64,000 bases of DNA from CBDBLK01 sp965215445 (GCA_965215445.1 CBDCDT010000002.1:1736001-1800000), one strand, 5' to 3'; positions 1-8,303 are shown, counted from the first letter of the stretch. Numbers and translations: made by a program. The notes: a model not told the origin generated them from the letters alone.

Positions 1-414
1 CTTGTTGATTTTTATGCCTTCAAATTGCAGGTTGTGCAGGTTCATTTCTCCCTGGGTGTTGTAGCGCTGGAAAAATTCCGGTGGAGTGAAGTTGGTAAAT
101 CCTCCCAGGATTCTTTGTCCCCAGGAAATTTCTTCCATAAACCCAAAACTGAAAATCAGCGCAAAGGTGAAAAGTCCCAACACAAACTTCCAATTGCGAA
201 ATGGCCACAAAATATAGATGCGGTAGAGGTTCGTGATCGCCGCCACCAAGAGGGCGAGGGCGGTGGCCCATTCGATGGGGCCGTCTTCGCGCACCCAAAA
301 GTTTTCAAAGCTTTCGAGATTGGTGCGGGAGAGGACGACTCCGGTGATGACCATCACAAAAACAAAAACAAAGGTACACTGTTCGAGGATTTTGCGGGGA
401 TAGGGTATTGGCAC
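1..414 (-). CDS. Uncharacterised integral membrane protein (3' end outside window)
   Basis: The reading frame opens with GTG at 414-412 and continues off the left edge, giving 138 residues. The start shares one base with the rpiB stop codon (TAG/GTG), so translation is probably coupled to rpiB. Hydrophobic stretches at about residues 12-28, 49-66 and 78-94 suggest at least three membrane helices. A motif FMEEISWGQRILGG near residue 95, followed by NTQGEMNLHN, resembles a conserved signature I associate with uncharacterised bacterial membrane proteins. No enzymatic function can be assigned. It is the last visible gene of the aroK-ahcY-rpiB operon. Confidence 0.7.
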   Translation of the reverse strand, partial: MPIPYPRKILEQCTFVFVFVMVITGVVLSRTNLESFENFWVREDGPIEWATALALLVAAITNLYRIYILWPFRNWKFVLGLFTFALIFSFGFMEEISWGQRILGGFTNFTPPEFFQRYNTQGEMNLHNLQFEGIKINK

Positions 415-854
415 TAGAGCTTCTCCCCGAGATCGTTGAATTGGGCAATGCGATCACTGTGGCGGCCGCCTTCAAAAGTGGTGTTCAACCAGCAGTTGAC
501 GATGGATTCGATCTCGCTTGAGGTGCAATGGCGGGAACCCAGACACAAGAGATTGCTGTCGTTGTGTTTGACCGAAAGTTCCGCCTCGGAGGTCGAGCGG
601 CACAGGGCCGCCCGCACACCGGCGTAGCGGTTGGCGGCCATACTCATGCCGATGCCGGAACCGCACATAAGAATCCCCAGGCCCTCTTTTTTTTGAACGT
701 GCTCGACCACCGCGCGCACAAAGCGGGGATAATCGCAAGGGTTGTCATCAAAAGTTCCGCAGTCGATCACTTCCCGAGAGGACTCGGCGAGGAAGGCCTT
801 GAGTGCTATTTTGGCGGCAAAGGCGGCGTGGTCACATCCTACGAAAACTTTCAT
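414..854 (-). CDS. rpiB: Ribose-5-phosphate isomerase B
   Basis: Interconverts ribose-5-phosphate and ribulose-5-phosphate in the cytoplasmic pentose phosphate pathway. The 146-residue protein has the RpiB/LacAB fold signatures: GCDHAAF at the N-terminus, a catalytic-type Cys in ILMCGSGIGMSMAANR (about residues 62-77), and the NLLCLGSR strand. Length is normal for the family. The gene starts one base after the ahcY stop and overlaps the start of the next membrane protein, so it is mid-operon. RpiB is often found beside glyA in fab/nusB clusters; here it is with ahcY instead. Confidence 0.93.
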   Translation of the reverse strand: MKVFVGCDHAAFAAKIALKAFLAESSREVIDCGTFDDNPCDYPRFVRAVVEHVQKKEGLGILMCGSGIGMSMAANRYAGVRAALCRSTSEAELSVKHNDSNLLCLGSRHCTSSEIESIVNCWLNTTFEGGRHSDRIAQFNDLGEKL

Positions 855-855
855 T

Positions 856-2151
856 TCAATAACGATAGTGTTCGAGTTTGTAGGGGCCTTCCCGCTTCAA
901 TCCCAAATACTCACATTGCTTGGAAGTGAGGGTGTCCAGTTCGACGCCGATTTTGTGGAGGTGCAGGCGGGCGACTTTTTCGTCCAGGTGCTTGGGCAGT
1001 AGGTAGACTTGTTTTTGGTACTGATCGCTGTTTTTCCACAACTCGATTTGCGCCAAAACCTGATTGGTAAAAGAGTTGGACATGACAAATGATGGGTGTC
1101 CGGTGGCACAGCCCAGATTGACCAGACGCCCTTCCGCCAGCAGGATAATGCGCCCGCCATCCCGGCGAACGTATTGATCCACCTGGGGTTTGATGTTGAT
1201 TTTTTGGCAATCCCGCTCCAAGTAGGAGACGTCGATTTCGTTGTCGAAATGCCCGATATTGCAGACGATGGCACCGTCTTTCATCACCCGCATATGTTCG
1301 CCGTCAATCACGTCGAGATTGCCGGTGCAGGTGACGAAAATATCTCCCAGGGGCGCGGCCTTTTCCATGGGCATAACTTGGTATCCCTCCATCGCCGCCT
1401 GAAGGGCGCAAATGGGGTCGATTTCGGTGATGATGACCCTGCCGCCGAGTCCGCGCAAAGATTGGGCCGAGCCTTTGCCCACGTCTCCGTATCCGGCCAC
1501 TACGCAGACCTTGCCGGCGATCATCACGTCGGTGGCGCGCTTGAGTCCGTCGGCCAGGGATTCGCGGCAGCCGTACAGGTTGTCAAATTTGGATTTGGTG
1601 ACCGAGTTGTTGACGTCGATGGCGGGAGTGAGCAACGTGTTTTTGCTCATTCTCTCGTAGAGCCGGTGGACTCCGGTGGTGGTTTCTTCGGAAAGGCCTT
1701 TGATATTTTCCGCCAACTGGGGGAAGCGGTCGAAGACCATGTTGGTGAGGTCGCCGCCGTCGTCCAAAATCATGTTCAAAGATTCGCCCCCCGGCCACTT
1801 GAGCGTCTGCTCGATACACCAGTCAAATTCCTGTTCGTTCATGCCCTTCCAGGCAAAGACGGGGATGCCGGAGGCCGCCATCGCCGCGGCGGCGTGGTCT
1901 TGAGTGGAGAAAATATTGCACGAAGACCAGCGTACGGAGGCCCCCAGTTCGGTCAGGGTTTCGATCAGCACGGCGGTTTGGATGGTCATGTGCAGGCAGC
2001 CGGCAATCCTCGCCCCCTCCAGGGGACGGGTGTTTGTGTACTCTTTCCGCAGGGACATCAGGCCGGGCATTTCACCTTCGGCAATGTTGATTTCTTTGCG
2101 CCCCCACTCGGCCAGGGACAGGTCTTTGACTTTAAAATCGTTATCGTTCAC
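856..2151 (-). CDS. ahcY: S-adenosylhomocysteinase
   Basis: Hydrolyses S-adenosylhomocysteine to adenosine and homocysteine, removing the product inhibitor of methyltransferases. The 431-residue protein shows the NAD-binding Rossmann motif GYGDVGKGSAQSLRGLG (about residues 218-234), the substrate region NNSVTKSKFDNLYGCRESL, and the conserved C-terminus ending in KLEHYRY. A GTG start at 2151 is preceded by GGAGG at a suitable distance. It lies 22 bp after aroK and 1 bp before rpiB, so the three are probably one transcript. Nothing unusual was seen in the catalytic regions. Confidence 0.97.
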   Translation of the reverse strand: MNDNDFKVKDLSLAEWGRKEINIAEGEMPGLMSLRKEYTNTRPLEGARIAGCLHMTIQTAVLIETLTELGASVRWSSCNIFSTQDHAAAAMAASGIPVFAWKGMNEQEFDWCIEQTLKWPGGESLNMILDDGGDLTNMVFDRFPQLAENIKGLSEETTTGVHRLYERMSKNTLLTPAIDVNNSVTKSKFDNLYGCRESLADGLKRATDVMIAGKVCVVAGYGDVGKGSAQSLRGLGGRVIITEIDPICALQAAMEGYQVMPMEKAAPLGDIFVTCTGNLDVIDGEHMRVMKDGAIVCNIGHFDNEIDVSYLERDCQKINIKPQVDQYVRRDGGRIILLAEGRLVNLGCATGHPSFVMSNSFTNQVLAQIELWKNSDQYQKQVYLLPKHLDEKVARLHLHKIGVELDTLTSKQCEYLGLKREGPYKLEHYRY

Positions 2152-2173
2152 CGGACACCTCCACTTTGGCCCA

Positions 2174-2695
2174 CTATAGCACTTTTGCTTTTGGCCTTAC
2201 AAGTGTTTTGAGCTTTTCCCAGGTGATGGAGCGGCACTGGCCTTCGCTGAGAATCACATCGGCGCGTTGGTAGTTGGGCAGGCGCGAGTGATACAATATT
2301 TTAAACTGGGCCAGGGAATCGCTGAGTCCCGGGCGCTCGATCCTCGCTTTGGGGTGATTGAGGCGCTGCCAGCAGACTTCCGCCGGGGTGTCTATCCACA
2401 CCAGTTTGGCGCGGGCGTGAGCGCGCAGCAATTCGAGTCCCCCGCCTTCCAGCGCTCCGCCCCCGAGAGCAAAAAGGCCGCTTTTGCCGCTTGAGAGGGT
2501 TTTTTGCAACAGCTCCCTTTCCAAGCGACGGAAGCTGGGCCATCCGTTTTGCTCGATCCATTCCCCTGGATTAGTGCGGGAAAAGATTTGGCGGTCAAAA
2601 TCAAAGGAGATTTCCCCCGGACTTAAACCCTGCGCCCAGCTTTGATGCCAGTAACTTTTTCCGCTGCCCATCAGGCCGCATAAATAAACTTGCAC
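2174..2695 (-). CDS. aroK: Shikimate kinase
   Basis: Phosphorylates shikimate with ATP in the chorismate pathway. The 173-residue protein has the P-loop GLMGSGKS (residues 7-14), the shikimate-binding Asp pair in FDFD, the WPSFRRLERELL segment corresponding to the family's FR..E motif, the GGG Walker-B-like turn, and the lid region RIERPGLSD. The start is a GTG at 2695 preceded by a purine-rich AGAGGGGG. It is the first gene of the minus-strand operon and is divergent from yceD, with about 30 bp between the start codons, so the two promoters must overlap closely. Confidence 0.9.
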   Translation of the reverse strand: MQVYLCGLMGSGKSYWHQSWAQGLSPGEISFDFDRQIFSRTNPGEWIEQNGWPSFRRLERELLQKTLSSGKSGLFALGGGALEGGGLELLRAHARAKLVWIDTPAEVCWQRLNHPKARIERPGLSDSLAQFKILYHSRLPNYQRADVILSEGQCRSITWEKLKTLVRPKAKVL

Positions 2696-2727
2696 AAGGC
2701 CCCCTCTGGGACTATATACCCACTGTT

Positions 2728-3291
2728 ATGCGCTTTCACCACGCCCTCCCCGCCAGCGGGGAAACTTTGCTTTGCGAACACTACTCCTTTGAGGATTGGG
2801 GGACTTTCCTTTTGGATGAAAAAATCTCCTGGGTGGCGGGGCTTGCCAGCGAGATGCAAGGAGTCGAAAAAGCGGCCGCGCCCCCCCCTCAATTGAAAAT
2901 AGAGCTTGGCATCAAGCGCCAGGCGGACGATTTTCGCGGCAATTTTTTACTGCTCAAAGCGTTAATCAAAGGGCGATACCAGACCACCTGCGTGCGTTGT
3001 CTGGAAGAGATGTGGCAGGAACTCGAGCAGAATGTTCAGGCCGTCTTTTTGGCCTCTCACTTCGAGGACGCTCCCGAGTGCCGGGATTTGACCAGTCTCT
3101 TCATAGAGAGCGAGGAATACGAACTCTATTTTCACCGCAAAGGAAAGGTCTATTTGAAGGAATTTCTCCACGAACAAATGCAGATGGGCGCCAATCCCTT
3201 TCCCCTGCACCACCCTGATTGCCGCGGCCTGTGCCCCGACTGCGGGCAAAACCTCAATCACGGCGATTGTAAGCACGTTTCAAAAAATTAA
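2728..3291 (+). CDS. yceD: YceD/DUF177 family protein
   Basis: The DUF177 family is almost always encoded directly upstream of rpmF (ribosomal protein L32) and has been linked in other bacteria to 23S rRNA accumulation. The 187-residue protein has the family's paired cysteine signatures: TTCVRCLE near residue 90 and GLCPDCGQNLNHGDC at the C-terminus. Length is typical. The usual partner rpmF is not adjacent; it lies at 10603, separated by about 7.3 kb of accessory genes. Function is inferred from the family only. Confidence 0.85.
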   Translation: MRFHHALPASGETLLCEHYSFEDWGTFLLDEKISWVAGLASEMQGVEKAAAPPPQLKIELGIKRQADDFRGNFLLLKALIKGRYQTTCVRCLEEMWQELEQNVQAVFLASHFEDAPECRDLTSLFIESEEYELYFHRKGKVYLKEFLHEQMQMGANPFPLHHPDCRGLCPDCGQNLNHGDCKHVSKN

Positions 3292-3338
3292 AAGGCCCTG
3301 AGTTTTAAAGTTTTGGGGTTCGTAATAGTCGCGATATT

Positions 3339-3355
3339 CGCCGGGCCACCCGGCG
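3339..3355. other. GC-rich hairpin downstream of yceD
   Basis: CGCCGGG (3339-3345) and CCCGGCG (3349-3355) form a perfect 7-bp stem with a 3-nt loop. No T-run follows on either strand, so it is not a canonical intrinsic terminator. It could still pause or help end yceD transcription. The rest of 3292-3542 shows no gene. Confidence 0.35.
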
Positions 3356-3542
3356 CGCGAATCGTGATCAAGCCTTCTTTTCTTGTAGCACAATTGCCAC
3401 ATTTCAACAAAAAGACTCCCGCAAAATTCATGCCAAGATTTTATATGGGACTAAAAAAATCAGGTTAGGGAAAAAATTTCGTCCCAATCCCAAAGACGTG
3501 TAAAATATAAATAAAATTTATTTTTCTACAAGGAGAGTTTCC

Positions 3543-5819
3543 GTGGGCCATTTTTTCAATACCTTTCTCATCGTATTGGCAAGTTTCACACTTATCGCTC
3601 ATCCCGTAGCACAGACCCAAGGCGATTCCCCGCCGGTGGAGGCGGAAGAAGCAAGCAGTGATCAAATTCCACCGGAAGAAGAAAAAGAAGAAGAGGAAGA
3701 GAGGGGAACCGAAGAGGAAGTCGAAGAAGATGCGGGTGCTTCCATCTCTCTCAAGGACGCCAAAGGAGAGGATTGGCTTACCCTCATCAGTTCCCTGGCG
3801 GCGGGATTTTTGGCCGCCTCGGTTGCCAGAAACTGTAGCAAAAAAACAATGGATGCCAATACGGTGGTGGCGGCGGGAGTGGCCTATTTGGGGTCGGAGA
3901 TTATTGCCACCCATAAAGACAAGGAAACGCGAGACGATATTAAGGAAGATTATATCGAAGAGACCAGTATCGAGGCCACTTCCGAAGAGGGAGGGGGCGA
4001 TGCTTCTGGCGATGAGGAGCAAGGCGCAGAGGAGAGTGAGGAAGAGCAAAGTGCCCAGATCAAGTCGCTTAAGGCCCAGGAGGAGAGCTATAACGAATTG
4101 AAAGAGACTGCCGAAGTCAAGGGAGGTTTTCAGTATGCAGCGGCGGGGTTGCTCGCCACCGCTTCGGGAATCGCCATTTATCAGTGGACAAAGGAAGTGA
4201 CCCAAAATCGCTTTTGTAAGGCGGCCGCCACCAAAATGGTCGAGGCGCTGCCCTTTGCCTGCTCGCTTACCGTTGACGACCCCTCGTGTTCTCCCGCCGC
4301 CACCACATGCCAGACGGCACTTTCGGCATTTATCAGCGAATTGGAAGCATTTAATGCCAAAAAGCAAAGTGTTGAAACCGGCAGCAAGGCCAAAATGGCG
4401 GAATTGGAGGCCTTTAGTGCAAAAGTTAAGGCGCATTTTTTACAGTGCAATCCCCATCCCAAAATCGCCCAATTGGCAAAAAAGGTCGAAACCCCCTGTA
4501 CTGCGTACCTGACCACACTCCACTCTCAACTGATGATGTGTGCGATGGAAGAAAAGAAAAAGGGGAAGGGCAAAGGTGAAGGGGATGAGGTTAAGGAACC
4601 GGAAACACCCAAGGCCGAGGGCACGGAAACCACGGTTAAAAACTTCCTCCTAAAGGGATTGGATTTAGTTGTGTCCAAGGCCCACGCTTTTGTGAGTTTT
4701 GACGGGCTTTTGGGGAATATGGGCATTGTCGGTGCGGCCGGAGGGGTGGCCCTCAGCGCGCTGAAGCCTTTGAAGGAAAAATTTGACAAACTGGTGGCCT
4801 ATCCCCGCCAGCGGGCGGTTTTGTGGACGGCGATGGCGGGATTGATGACGGCGGCGGCGGTTGTGGCGGGCAATGTGAAAGAGGATTTGGAGAAAAATGC
4901 CAAATATACTGCCGAAGTGATTCAGCAATACAGAAATCGAAACAAGGACAAGGGAGGGGGAATCAATCCCTTTGCGGTACCCACAGAATCCAACAATTCC
5001 CAAGACATTTCCAATTCGAGCATCGTGGGGGGGCCGATCAACCTGGGGGAGGATGAAGACGATGGGATTCCCTGCCTGACAATAGAAAATAGCAGGGGGC
5101 AATGCGCCCGTTTGGAATCCCTTTCTTCGGAGGAAAAAAAGGAATTGCTGGAACTCGACCCGGGTATTGCCAATATTGCCCAGGCCGGAGAGGTCTTGGG
5201 AAATGGCCTTAACAATAAAAAAGTTGTCTCCAGCGCCACTTTGAAGAATGCCTCCAGGTTGGCGGGAAGGCACGCCTTTGCCTTCAAGAGAAACAAACAG
5301 TTGAAAAATATTGCCTTTAAAGAATTAAAAAAAGACGGATCCTATGGCCCGGTGGCAATCAAAAATTTTGAAAGTCTCGGCCGGGGAGTCGATCAAATTT
5401 TCAAACAAAGTGCTGCCGCCACTGTGAGAAGAAGTGGTGCTGGTGGAGGGGGGGCGCTCGCCGCCCTCGGTAGCGGCAGCGGGGCCTCACTGGCCGCTGC
5501 GAAAGGCGCAAAAAGCACTGGCAAAAACTCCTCGGAGGCGGGGGCCAAATCGCCGAGAGCGGGGGGAGTCCCGGACTTTAATCTCGATTTTGGAAGTGGC
5601 CCATCTCTGGGGGGCCTTTCTTTTGACGGCAGTGAAGGGGAATCAAAGAAAAAGGGCAAAAAGAGCGGCAAACCCAGACGCAAGAGGAAAAAACTGGAAA
5701 TTGATCAAAAGATGGTGGAGGAGCAGGGGCAGATCAACAAAAACGCCAACAACAATATTTTTAAGACCATTAACTTGAGGTACAAAAAGGCACTTTATCC
5801 CCTGGTCTTTGGGGAGTAG
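3543..5819 (+). CDS. Large exported hypothetical protein, acidic N-terminus and basic C-terminus
   Basis: I do not recognise this 758-residue protein. It starts with GTG at 3543 behind AAGGAGAG. A signal peptide spans residues 1-24. A strongly acidic stretch follows (about 30-62, largely Glu). Hydrophobic Ala/Gly-rich segments near 77-95, 195-215, 388-410 and 422-440 may be membrane helices. A central region has several Cys (CSLTVDDPSCSP, CQTAL). The C-terminal 120 residues are Gly/Ser/Ala low complexity ending in a basic patch (KPRRKRKK). The alternating acidic, hydrophobic and basic design suggests an envelope-anchored structural protein. It stands alone before a toxin/antitoxin-like pair in the block that splits yceD from rpmF. 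Confidence 0.75.
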   Translation: MGHFFNTFLIVLASFTLIAHPVAQTQGDSPPVEAEEASSDQIPPEEEKEEEEERGTEEEVEEDAGASISLKDAKGEDWLTLISSLAAGFLAASVARNCSKKTMDANTVVAAGVAYLGSEIIATHKDKETRDDIKEDYIEETSIEATSEEGGGDASGDEEQGAEESEEEQSAQIKSLKAQEESYNELKETAEVKGGFQYAAAGLLATASGIAIYQWTKEVTQNRFCKAAATKMVEALPFACSLTVDDPSCSPAATTCQTALSAFISELEAFNAKKQSVETGSKAKMAELEAFSAKVKAHFLQCNPHPKIAQLAKKVETPCTAYLTTLHSQLMMCAMEEKKKGKGKGEGDEVKEPETPKAEGTETTVKNFLLKGLDLVVSKAHAFVSFDGLLGNMGIVGAAGGVALSALKPLKEKFDKLVAYPRQRAVLWTAMAGLMTAAAVVAGNVKEDLEKNAKYTAEVIQQYRNRNKDKGGGINPFAVPTESNNSQDISNSSIVGGPINLGEDEDDGIPCLTIENSRGQCARLESLSSEEKKELLELDPGIANIAQAGEVLGNGLNNKKVVSSATLKNASRLAGRHAFAFKRNKQLKNIAFKELKKDGSYGPVAIKNFESLGRGVDQIFKQSAAATVRRSGAGGGGALAALGSGSGASLAAAKGAKSTGKNSSEAGAKSPRAGGVPDFNLDFGSGPSLGGLSFDGSEGESKKKGKKSGKPRRKRKKLEIDQKMVEEQGQINKNANNNIFKTINLRYKKALYPLVFGE

Positions 5820-5828
5820 AAAGCGTAC

Positions 5829-5870
5829 TTGACTGCACTGGGCGAGAATGGTATAATATAAAATACCATG
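5829..5870 (+). promoter_or_regulatory. Consensus promoter with palindromic operator, leaderless start
   Basis: TTGACT (5829-5834), a 17-bp spacer and TATAAT (5852-5857) form a near-perfect sigma-70-type promoter. The predicted start site (about 5864) is only a few bases before the ATG at 5868, so the mRNA is nearly leaderless; no Shine-Dalgarno fits. The inverted repeat ATGGTAT (5848-5854) / ATACCAT (5863-5869) overlaps both the -10 box and the start codon. This is the layout expected for autorepression by the HTH protein encoded next. Confidence 0.75.
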
Positions 5871-6446
5871 AAGTATGACCTTTTGGCCCCCATTCACTAC
5901 GCCATGAAAGAACAGGCCCTCTCTGAGCGGGTTTTGGCCCATCGGGTAGGGCTGTCGCGGAGTACTTTGCGGAGGGTGATGAACGCCGATGGCGTGGAAA
6001 ATACGACTTTGCGTTCCCTCGAAAAATTGGCCTCGCATTTGGGCCATTCCTTGAGTATTACTTTTTCAAATGCCGGAGGTTCCAGCGAGCACTCGGTGGC
6101 GGGAACGGGAGTGAATATCAAGCGGGATGGGTTTTCCTCCTGGAAGGTGCATTTGATGAATATGGTGGATGAGTTTCGGCGTCACAGGAACCCTTTACTC
6201 TTGGTTTTGCCGCCTCCTTTGGGACTCGACAAAAAAATGGAGGCCCTTTTGGCCTCTACGGTTTGCCATCTCTGTGATGAATCGAAGATGCGCGCTCCGA
6301 AGTGGGCGGGGGAGAGTTATTTTTTACCCAGGCCCTGGTTTGTTTCCGGGATGGAATCCCTCAAGGCGATGAGTCTGCTCGAATCCCCCCTGCACTTCAG
6401 GAAGAACAACATTTTTGTTCTCGGCAATTTTTTGGACAGGGTTTGA
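5868..6446 (+). CDS. HTH transcriptional regulator, probable antitoxin partner of a nucleotidyltransferase
   Basis: This 192-residue protein begins with an XRE/Cro-like helix-turn-helix: LSERVLAHRVGLSRSTLRRVM (residues about 18-38), then TTLRSLEKLASHLGHSLSI. The remaining 120 residues have no recognised motif. One base separates its stop from the nucleotidyltransferase gene, so the pair is an operon. HTH genes paired with AbiEii/DUF6036-like nucleotidyltransferases are a known toxin/antitoxin or abortive-infection arrangement; the assignment here rests on that context plus the operator overlapping its own promoter. Confidence 0.7.
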   Translation: MKYDLLAPIHYAMKEQALSERVLAHRVGLSRSTLRRVMNADGVENTTLRSLEKLASHLGHSLSITFSNAGGSSEHSVAGTGVNIKRDGFSSWKVHLMNMVDEFRRHRNPLLLVLPPPLGLDKKMEALLASTVCHLCDESKMRAPKWAGESYFLPRPWFVSGMESLKAMSLLESPLHFRKNNIFVLGNFLDRV

Positions 6447-6447
6447 G

Positions 6448-6975
6448 ATGATCGATCAAAAGAAAATCAAAGAGCTTTTTCACCGTTTAAACCGGGAACT
6501 TGAAAGAGAGGGCCATAGGGGGGAGATCGGCATTGTCGGAGGGGCCGCCATGTGCCTGGTTTACAATGCCAGAGAAATGACCAAGGACGTGGATGCCATT
6601 TTCAGACCAGCGAATATTATTCGCCGCCTGGCCGAAAAAATTGCCAAAGAGGAATCCCTTTCCAAAGATTGGTTAAATGACAGCGTCAAGGGATTTTTGG
6701 AATCTTCCTTTGAACGCCAAGAAATTTTTTCCCTGCCCAACCTCAAGGTATGGAGTCCCTGCGCAGAGTATTTATTGGCGATGAAGTGCCTTAGCGCCCG
6801 TTGGGACAGCTCTGACCGGGAAGATGTTGTATTTTTAATAAAGCGGCTTGGGTACAGGCGGCCGAAGGATGTCTTTGCTTTGATCGAATCTTATTATCCC
6901 AAAAAGAGAATCCTGCCCAAAACGCAATTTTTCATCGAAGAAATTTTTGAGCGTGAAAGTGACCCAAAGAAATAG
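6448..6975 (+). CDS. DUF6036/AbiEii-like nucleotidyltransferase, probable toxin
   Basis: This 175-residue protein has the minimal nucleotidyltransferase signature: GIVGGAAMCLVYNAR (residues about 24-38) followed by MTKDVDAIF, which supplies the paired acidic residues, and a later helix EYLLAMKCLSARW typical of DUF6036-like proteins. Relatives such as AbiEii and MenT act as toxins that modify tRNA or other targets; whether this one does is inference. It starts at the ATG one base after the HTH gene stop. Its 3' end nearly abuts the oppositely oriented cassette at 6994. Confidence 0.72.
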   Translation: MIDQKKIKELFHRLNRELEREGHRGEIGIVGGAAMCLVYNAREMTKDVDAIFRPANIIRRLAEKIAKEESLSKDWLNDSVKGFLESSFERQEIFSLPNLKVWSPCAEYLLAMKCLSARWDSSDREDVVFLIKRLGYRRPKDVFALIESYYPKKRILPKTQFFIEEIFERESDPKK

Positions 6976-6993
6976 TGCCTGCCTTGTGAAGTT

Positions 6994-7569
6994 TTATTCG
7001 TTGCCGTCGCTGGTTTCTTCGACCACCCCACTACAAATAAGAAAGCCGGTACCCACACCCCAAATGGCTGAAATAATGCCTGTTGCTTCCAATGCGCGAG
7101 AACCAGCGGCGATTTTGATTGCGATTGTTGCTGGAAGGACAAATCCCCCGACAATTCCAACGGTGGCCAATATTAAATTTCCACCAAGAAATTTTAAAAA
7201 GGAAGTTCTTGAGGGATTCATATCTATCCAGTCGTTAAGGCCAACCACAATGCAACTCGTGGCAATGGCAACAGAGGCACTAACAAGAATCACTTTCATA
7301 CCTGTATAGAATGAGGCGGGGGCGGCCGCCCCGAGACTAATCTCTTCGGTGTCGAAAATCGTGCGCGCATAGAGTTCATCTCTCTCGTCACATTCTCTGA
7401 GGGTATCGAGTTCGGCGGCCGAACCAATCCGGCAGCGGGGAGTGCCGTCTTCATTTAATAAAATGGCGGCCTCAATTTGTTCGGGGAGTTGGGGTTGCTC
7501 CAGTGTGTAGGCATTTGTCGAAGTAAAACTTAAAATCATGGCAAGGGAAAAGCAAAGAAACTGTCGCAT
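6994..7569 (-). CDS. Exported membrane protein, cassette copy 1
   Basis: One of three close paralogs (others at 8374 and 9865). The start MRQFLCF is preceded by AAAGGAG six bases upstream. A signal peptide (about 1-21, cut after NAYT) is followed by a conserved polar segment (LEQPQLPEQIEAAILLNEDG, then RCRIGSAAELD and RECDERDELYARTIF). Two or three hydrophobic helices with GGFVLPATIAIKIAAG follow, and the end is ETSDGNE. No function is known. Compared with the other copies it lacks the DASLDS insertion and keeps only part of the downstream terminator sequence. Confidence 0.72.
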   Translation of the reverse strand: MRQFLCFSLAMILSFTSTNAYTLEQPQLPEQIEAAILLNEDGTPRCRIGSAAELDTLRECDERDELYARTIFDTEEISLGAAAPASFYTGMKVILVSASVAIATSCIVVGLNDWIDMNPSRTSFLKFLGGNLILATVGIVGGFVLPATIAIKIAAGSRALEATGIISAIWGVGTGFLICSGVVEETSDGNE

Positions 7570-7604
7570 GGGGGACTCCTTTGTTTGCGGACTTTGGAGA
7601 TTAA

Positions 7605-7633
7605 TAAATAACCCAAAAATCATCTTTGGGCAA
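7605..7633 (-). promoter_or_regulatory. Promoter of cassette copy 1
   Basis: Read on the minus strand, TTGCCC (7633-7628), a 17-bp spacer and TATTTA (7610-7605) align exactly with TTGACC-N17-TATCAA upstream of copies 2 and 3, with the same spacer core. It is weaker than the other two at both hexamers. Confidence 0.5.
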
Positions 7634-7710
7634 AGGTTTTTTGCTTAATGTGTCACAAGAGCGCGAAGGAATGTGTTATTTCTTTAGGAAGTGACAGAGT
7701 AGTTAGTCCT

Positions 7711-7739
7711 CTCTCCCGTTCATGCCTTGGACGGGAGAG
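7711..7739. other. Perfect hairpin between cassette copy 1 and the small ORF
   Basis: CTCTCCCGT (7711-7719) and ACGGGAGAG (7731-7739) form a 9-bp perfect stem with an 11-nt loop. The sequence after it (GTAATTTT) is only moderately T-rich. It may be a weak terminator or a remnant repeat. The rest of 7634-7793 shows no gene. Confidence 0.4.
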
Positions 7740-7793
7740 GGTAATTTTCAAGAGAGCGCCCAAAAACCGCATCGGTGTTTGAGAAAAATTCTT

Positions 7794-7822
7794 TTGATGA
7801 CTTCTAAAAAAAGGGGTACAAT
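7794..7822 (+). promoter_or_regulatory. Sigma-70-type promoter for the 54-residue ORF
   Basis: TTGATG (7794-7799), a 17-bp spacer and TACAAT (7817-7822). A short inverted repeat GGTA/TACC surrounds the -10 box. The ORF start is 43 bp downstream, with AAGGGG as ribosome site. Confidence 0.5.
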
Positions 7823-7865
7823 GATACCAAGTTGGATTTTCAAGAAATAAGAAAGGGGAATTGAT

Positions 7866-8030
7866 ATGGGCAAAAAAAAGGAAAAAAAAGCTATAGATGA
7901 CTTTATTCGTCCCTCGGATGATATTATGAGTTATGAGGGCATTAGAAAACTTAAGGAAAAAGCGGGGATTACCGAAGAATACTTGCGGGAATGTATGGAA
8001 ATCCACAAGAAAAAGGCCAAACAACGCTAA
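7866..8030 (+). CDS. Small charged protein of unknown function (54 residues)
   Basis: ATG at 7866 behind GAAAGGGG; stop TAA at 8028-8030. The product starts MGKKKEKKAIDDFIRPSDD, continues with SYEGIRKLKEKAGITEEYLREC and ends KKKAKQR, so it is highly charged and probably helical. It lies 16 bp upstream of the truncated HAD gene and is probably cotranscribed with it. A good promoter, a ribosome site and sustained coding character support it being real. I do not recognise the family. Confidence 0.55.
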   Translation: MGKKKEKKAIDDFIRPSDDIMSYEGIRKLKEKAGITEEYLRECMEIHKKKAKQR

Positions 8031-8046
8031 CTAGAATCCAAAAATT

Positions 8047-8295
8047 ATGCCCTCATCAAGTAAAAAGCAATCCAATATAGCTATTATTTGGGATTTTGAT
8101 AAAACCCTAACTCCCAAAGATTCAACAAGTGAATTAATCAAAATTTTTTTACGGGGAGAAAAATCCATTCAAGATTTTTGGGAGAGAGTTAAGAAGATTT
8201 CAAAAACAAAGGTCAATCCGAGCTTGGAGAAAATTTCAAGGTTGTTTTGTGCCATCAATAGCGATTTGGAAATTATTTTAAAAGTTAAGGCCTGA
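8047..8295 (+). pseudogene. N-terminal remnant of a HAD-superfamily hydrolase
   Basis: The 82-residue product contains HAD motif I, IIWDFDKTLTPKDSTSE (residues about 13-29), with the nucleophile Asp and the DxDxT pattern. Intact HAD phosphatases of this type are usually well over 200 residues; motifs II-IV are missing. The frame ends soon after a cap-like helix region, about 10 bp before the terminator of cassette copy 2. The simplest reading is that insertion or duplication of that cassette removed the 3' part. Confidence 0.6.
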
Positions 8296-8303
8296 GGTTT
8301 TCC

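Noticed and set aside
1096..2211. Long open frame opposite ahcY
   Set aside because: It is antisense to a clear S-adenosylhomocysteinase; its translation is His/Gly/Asp-rich with no motif, as expected from codon bias on the other strand.
3465..4436. 323-codon frame opposite the large exported protein
   Set aside because: Antisense to an acidic, repetitive coding region; Phe/Leu runs come from the complement of Glu/Lys codons. The plus-strand gene has a signal peptide and ribosome site.
7653..8024. Minus-strand frame of 123 codons
   Set aside because: It overlaps the 54-residue gene that has its own promoter and ribosome site; the Phe-rich translation is the complement of Lys codons.
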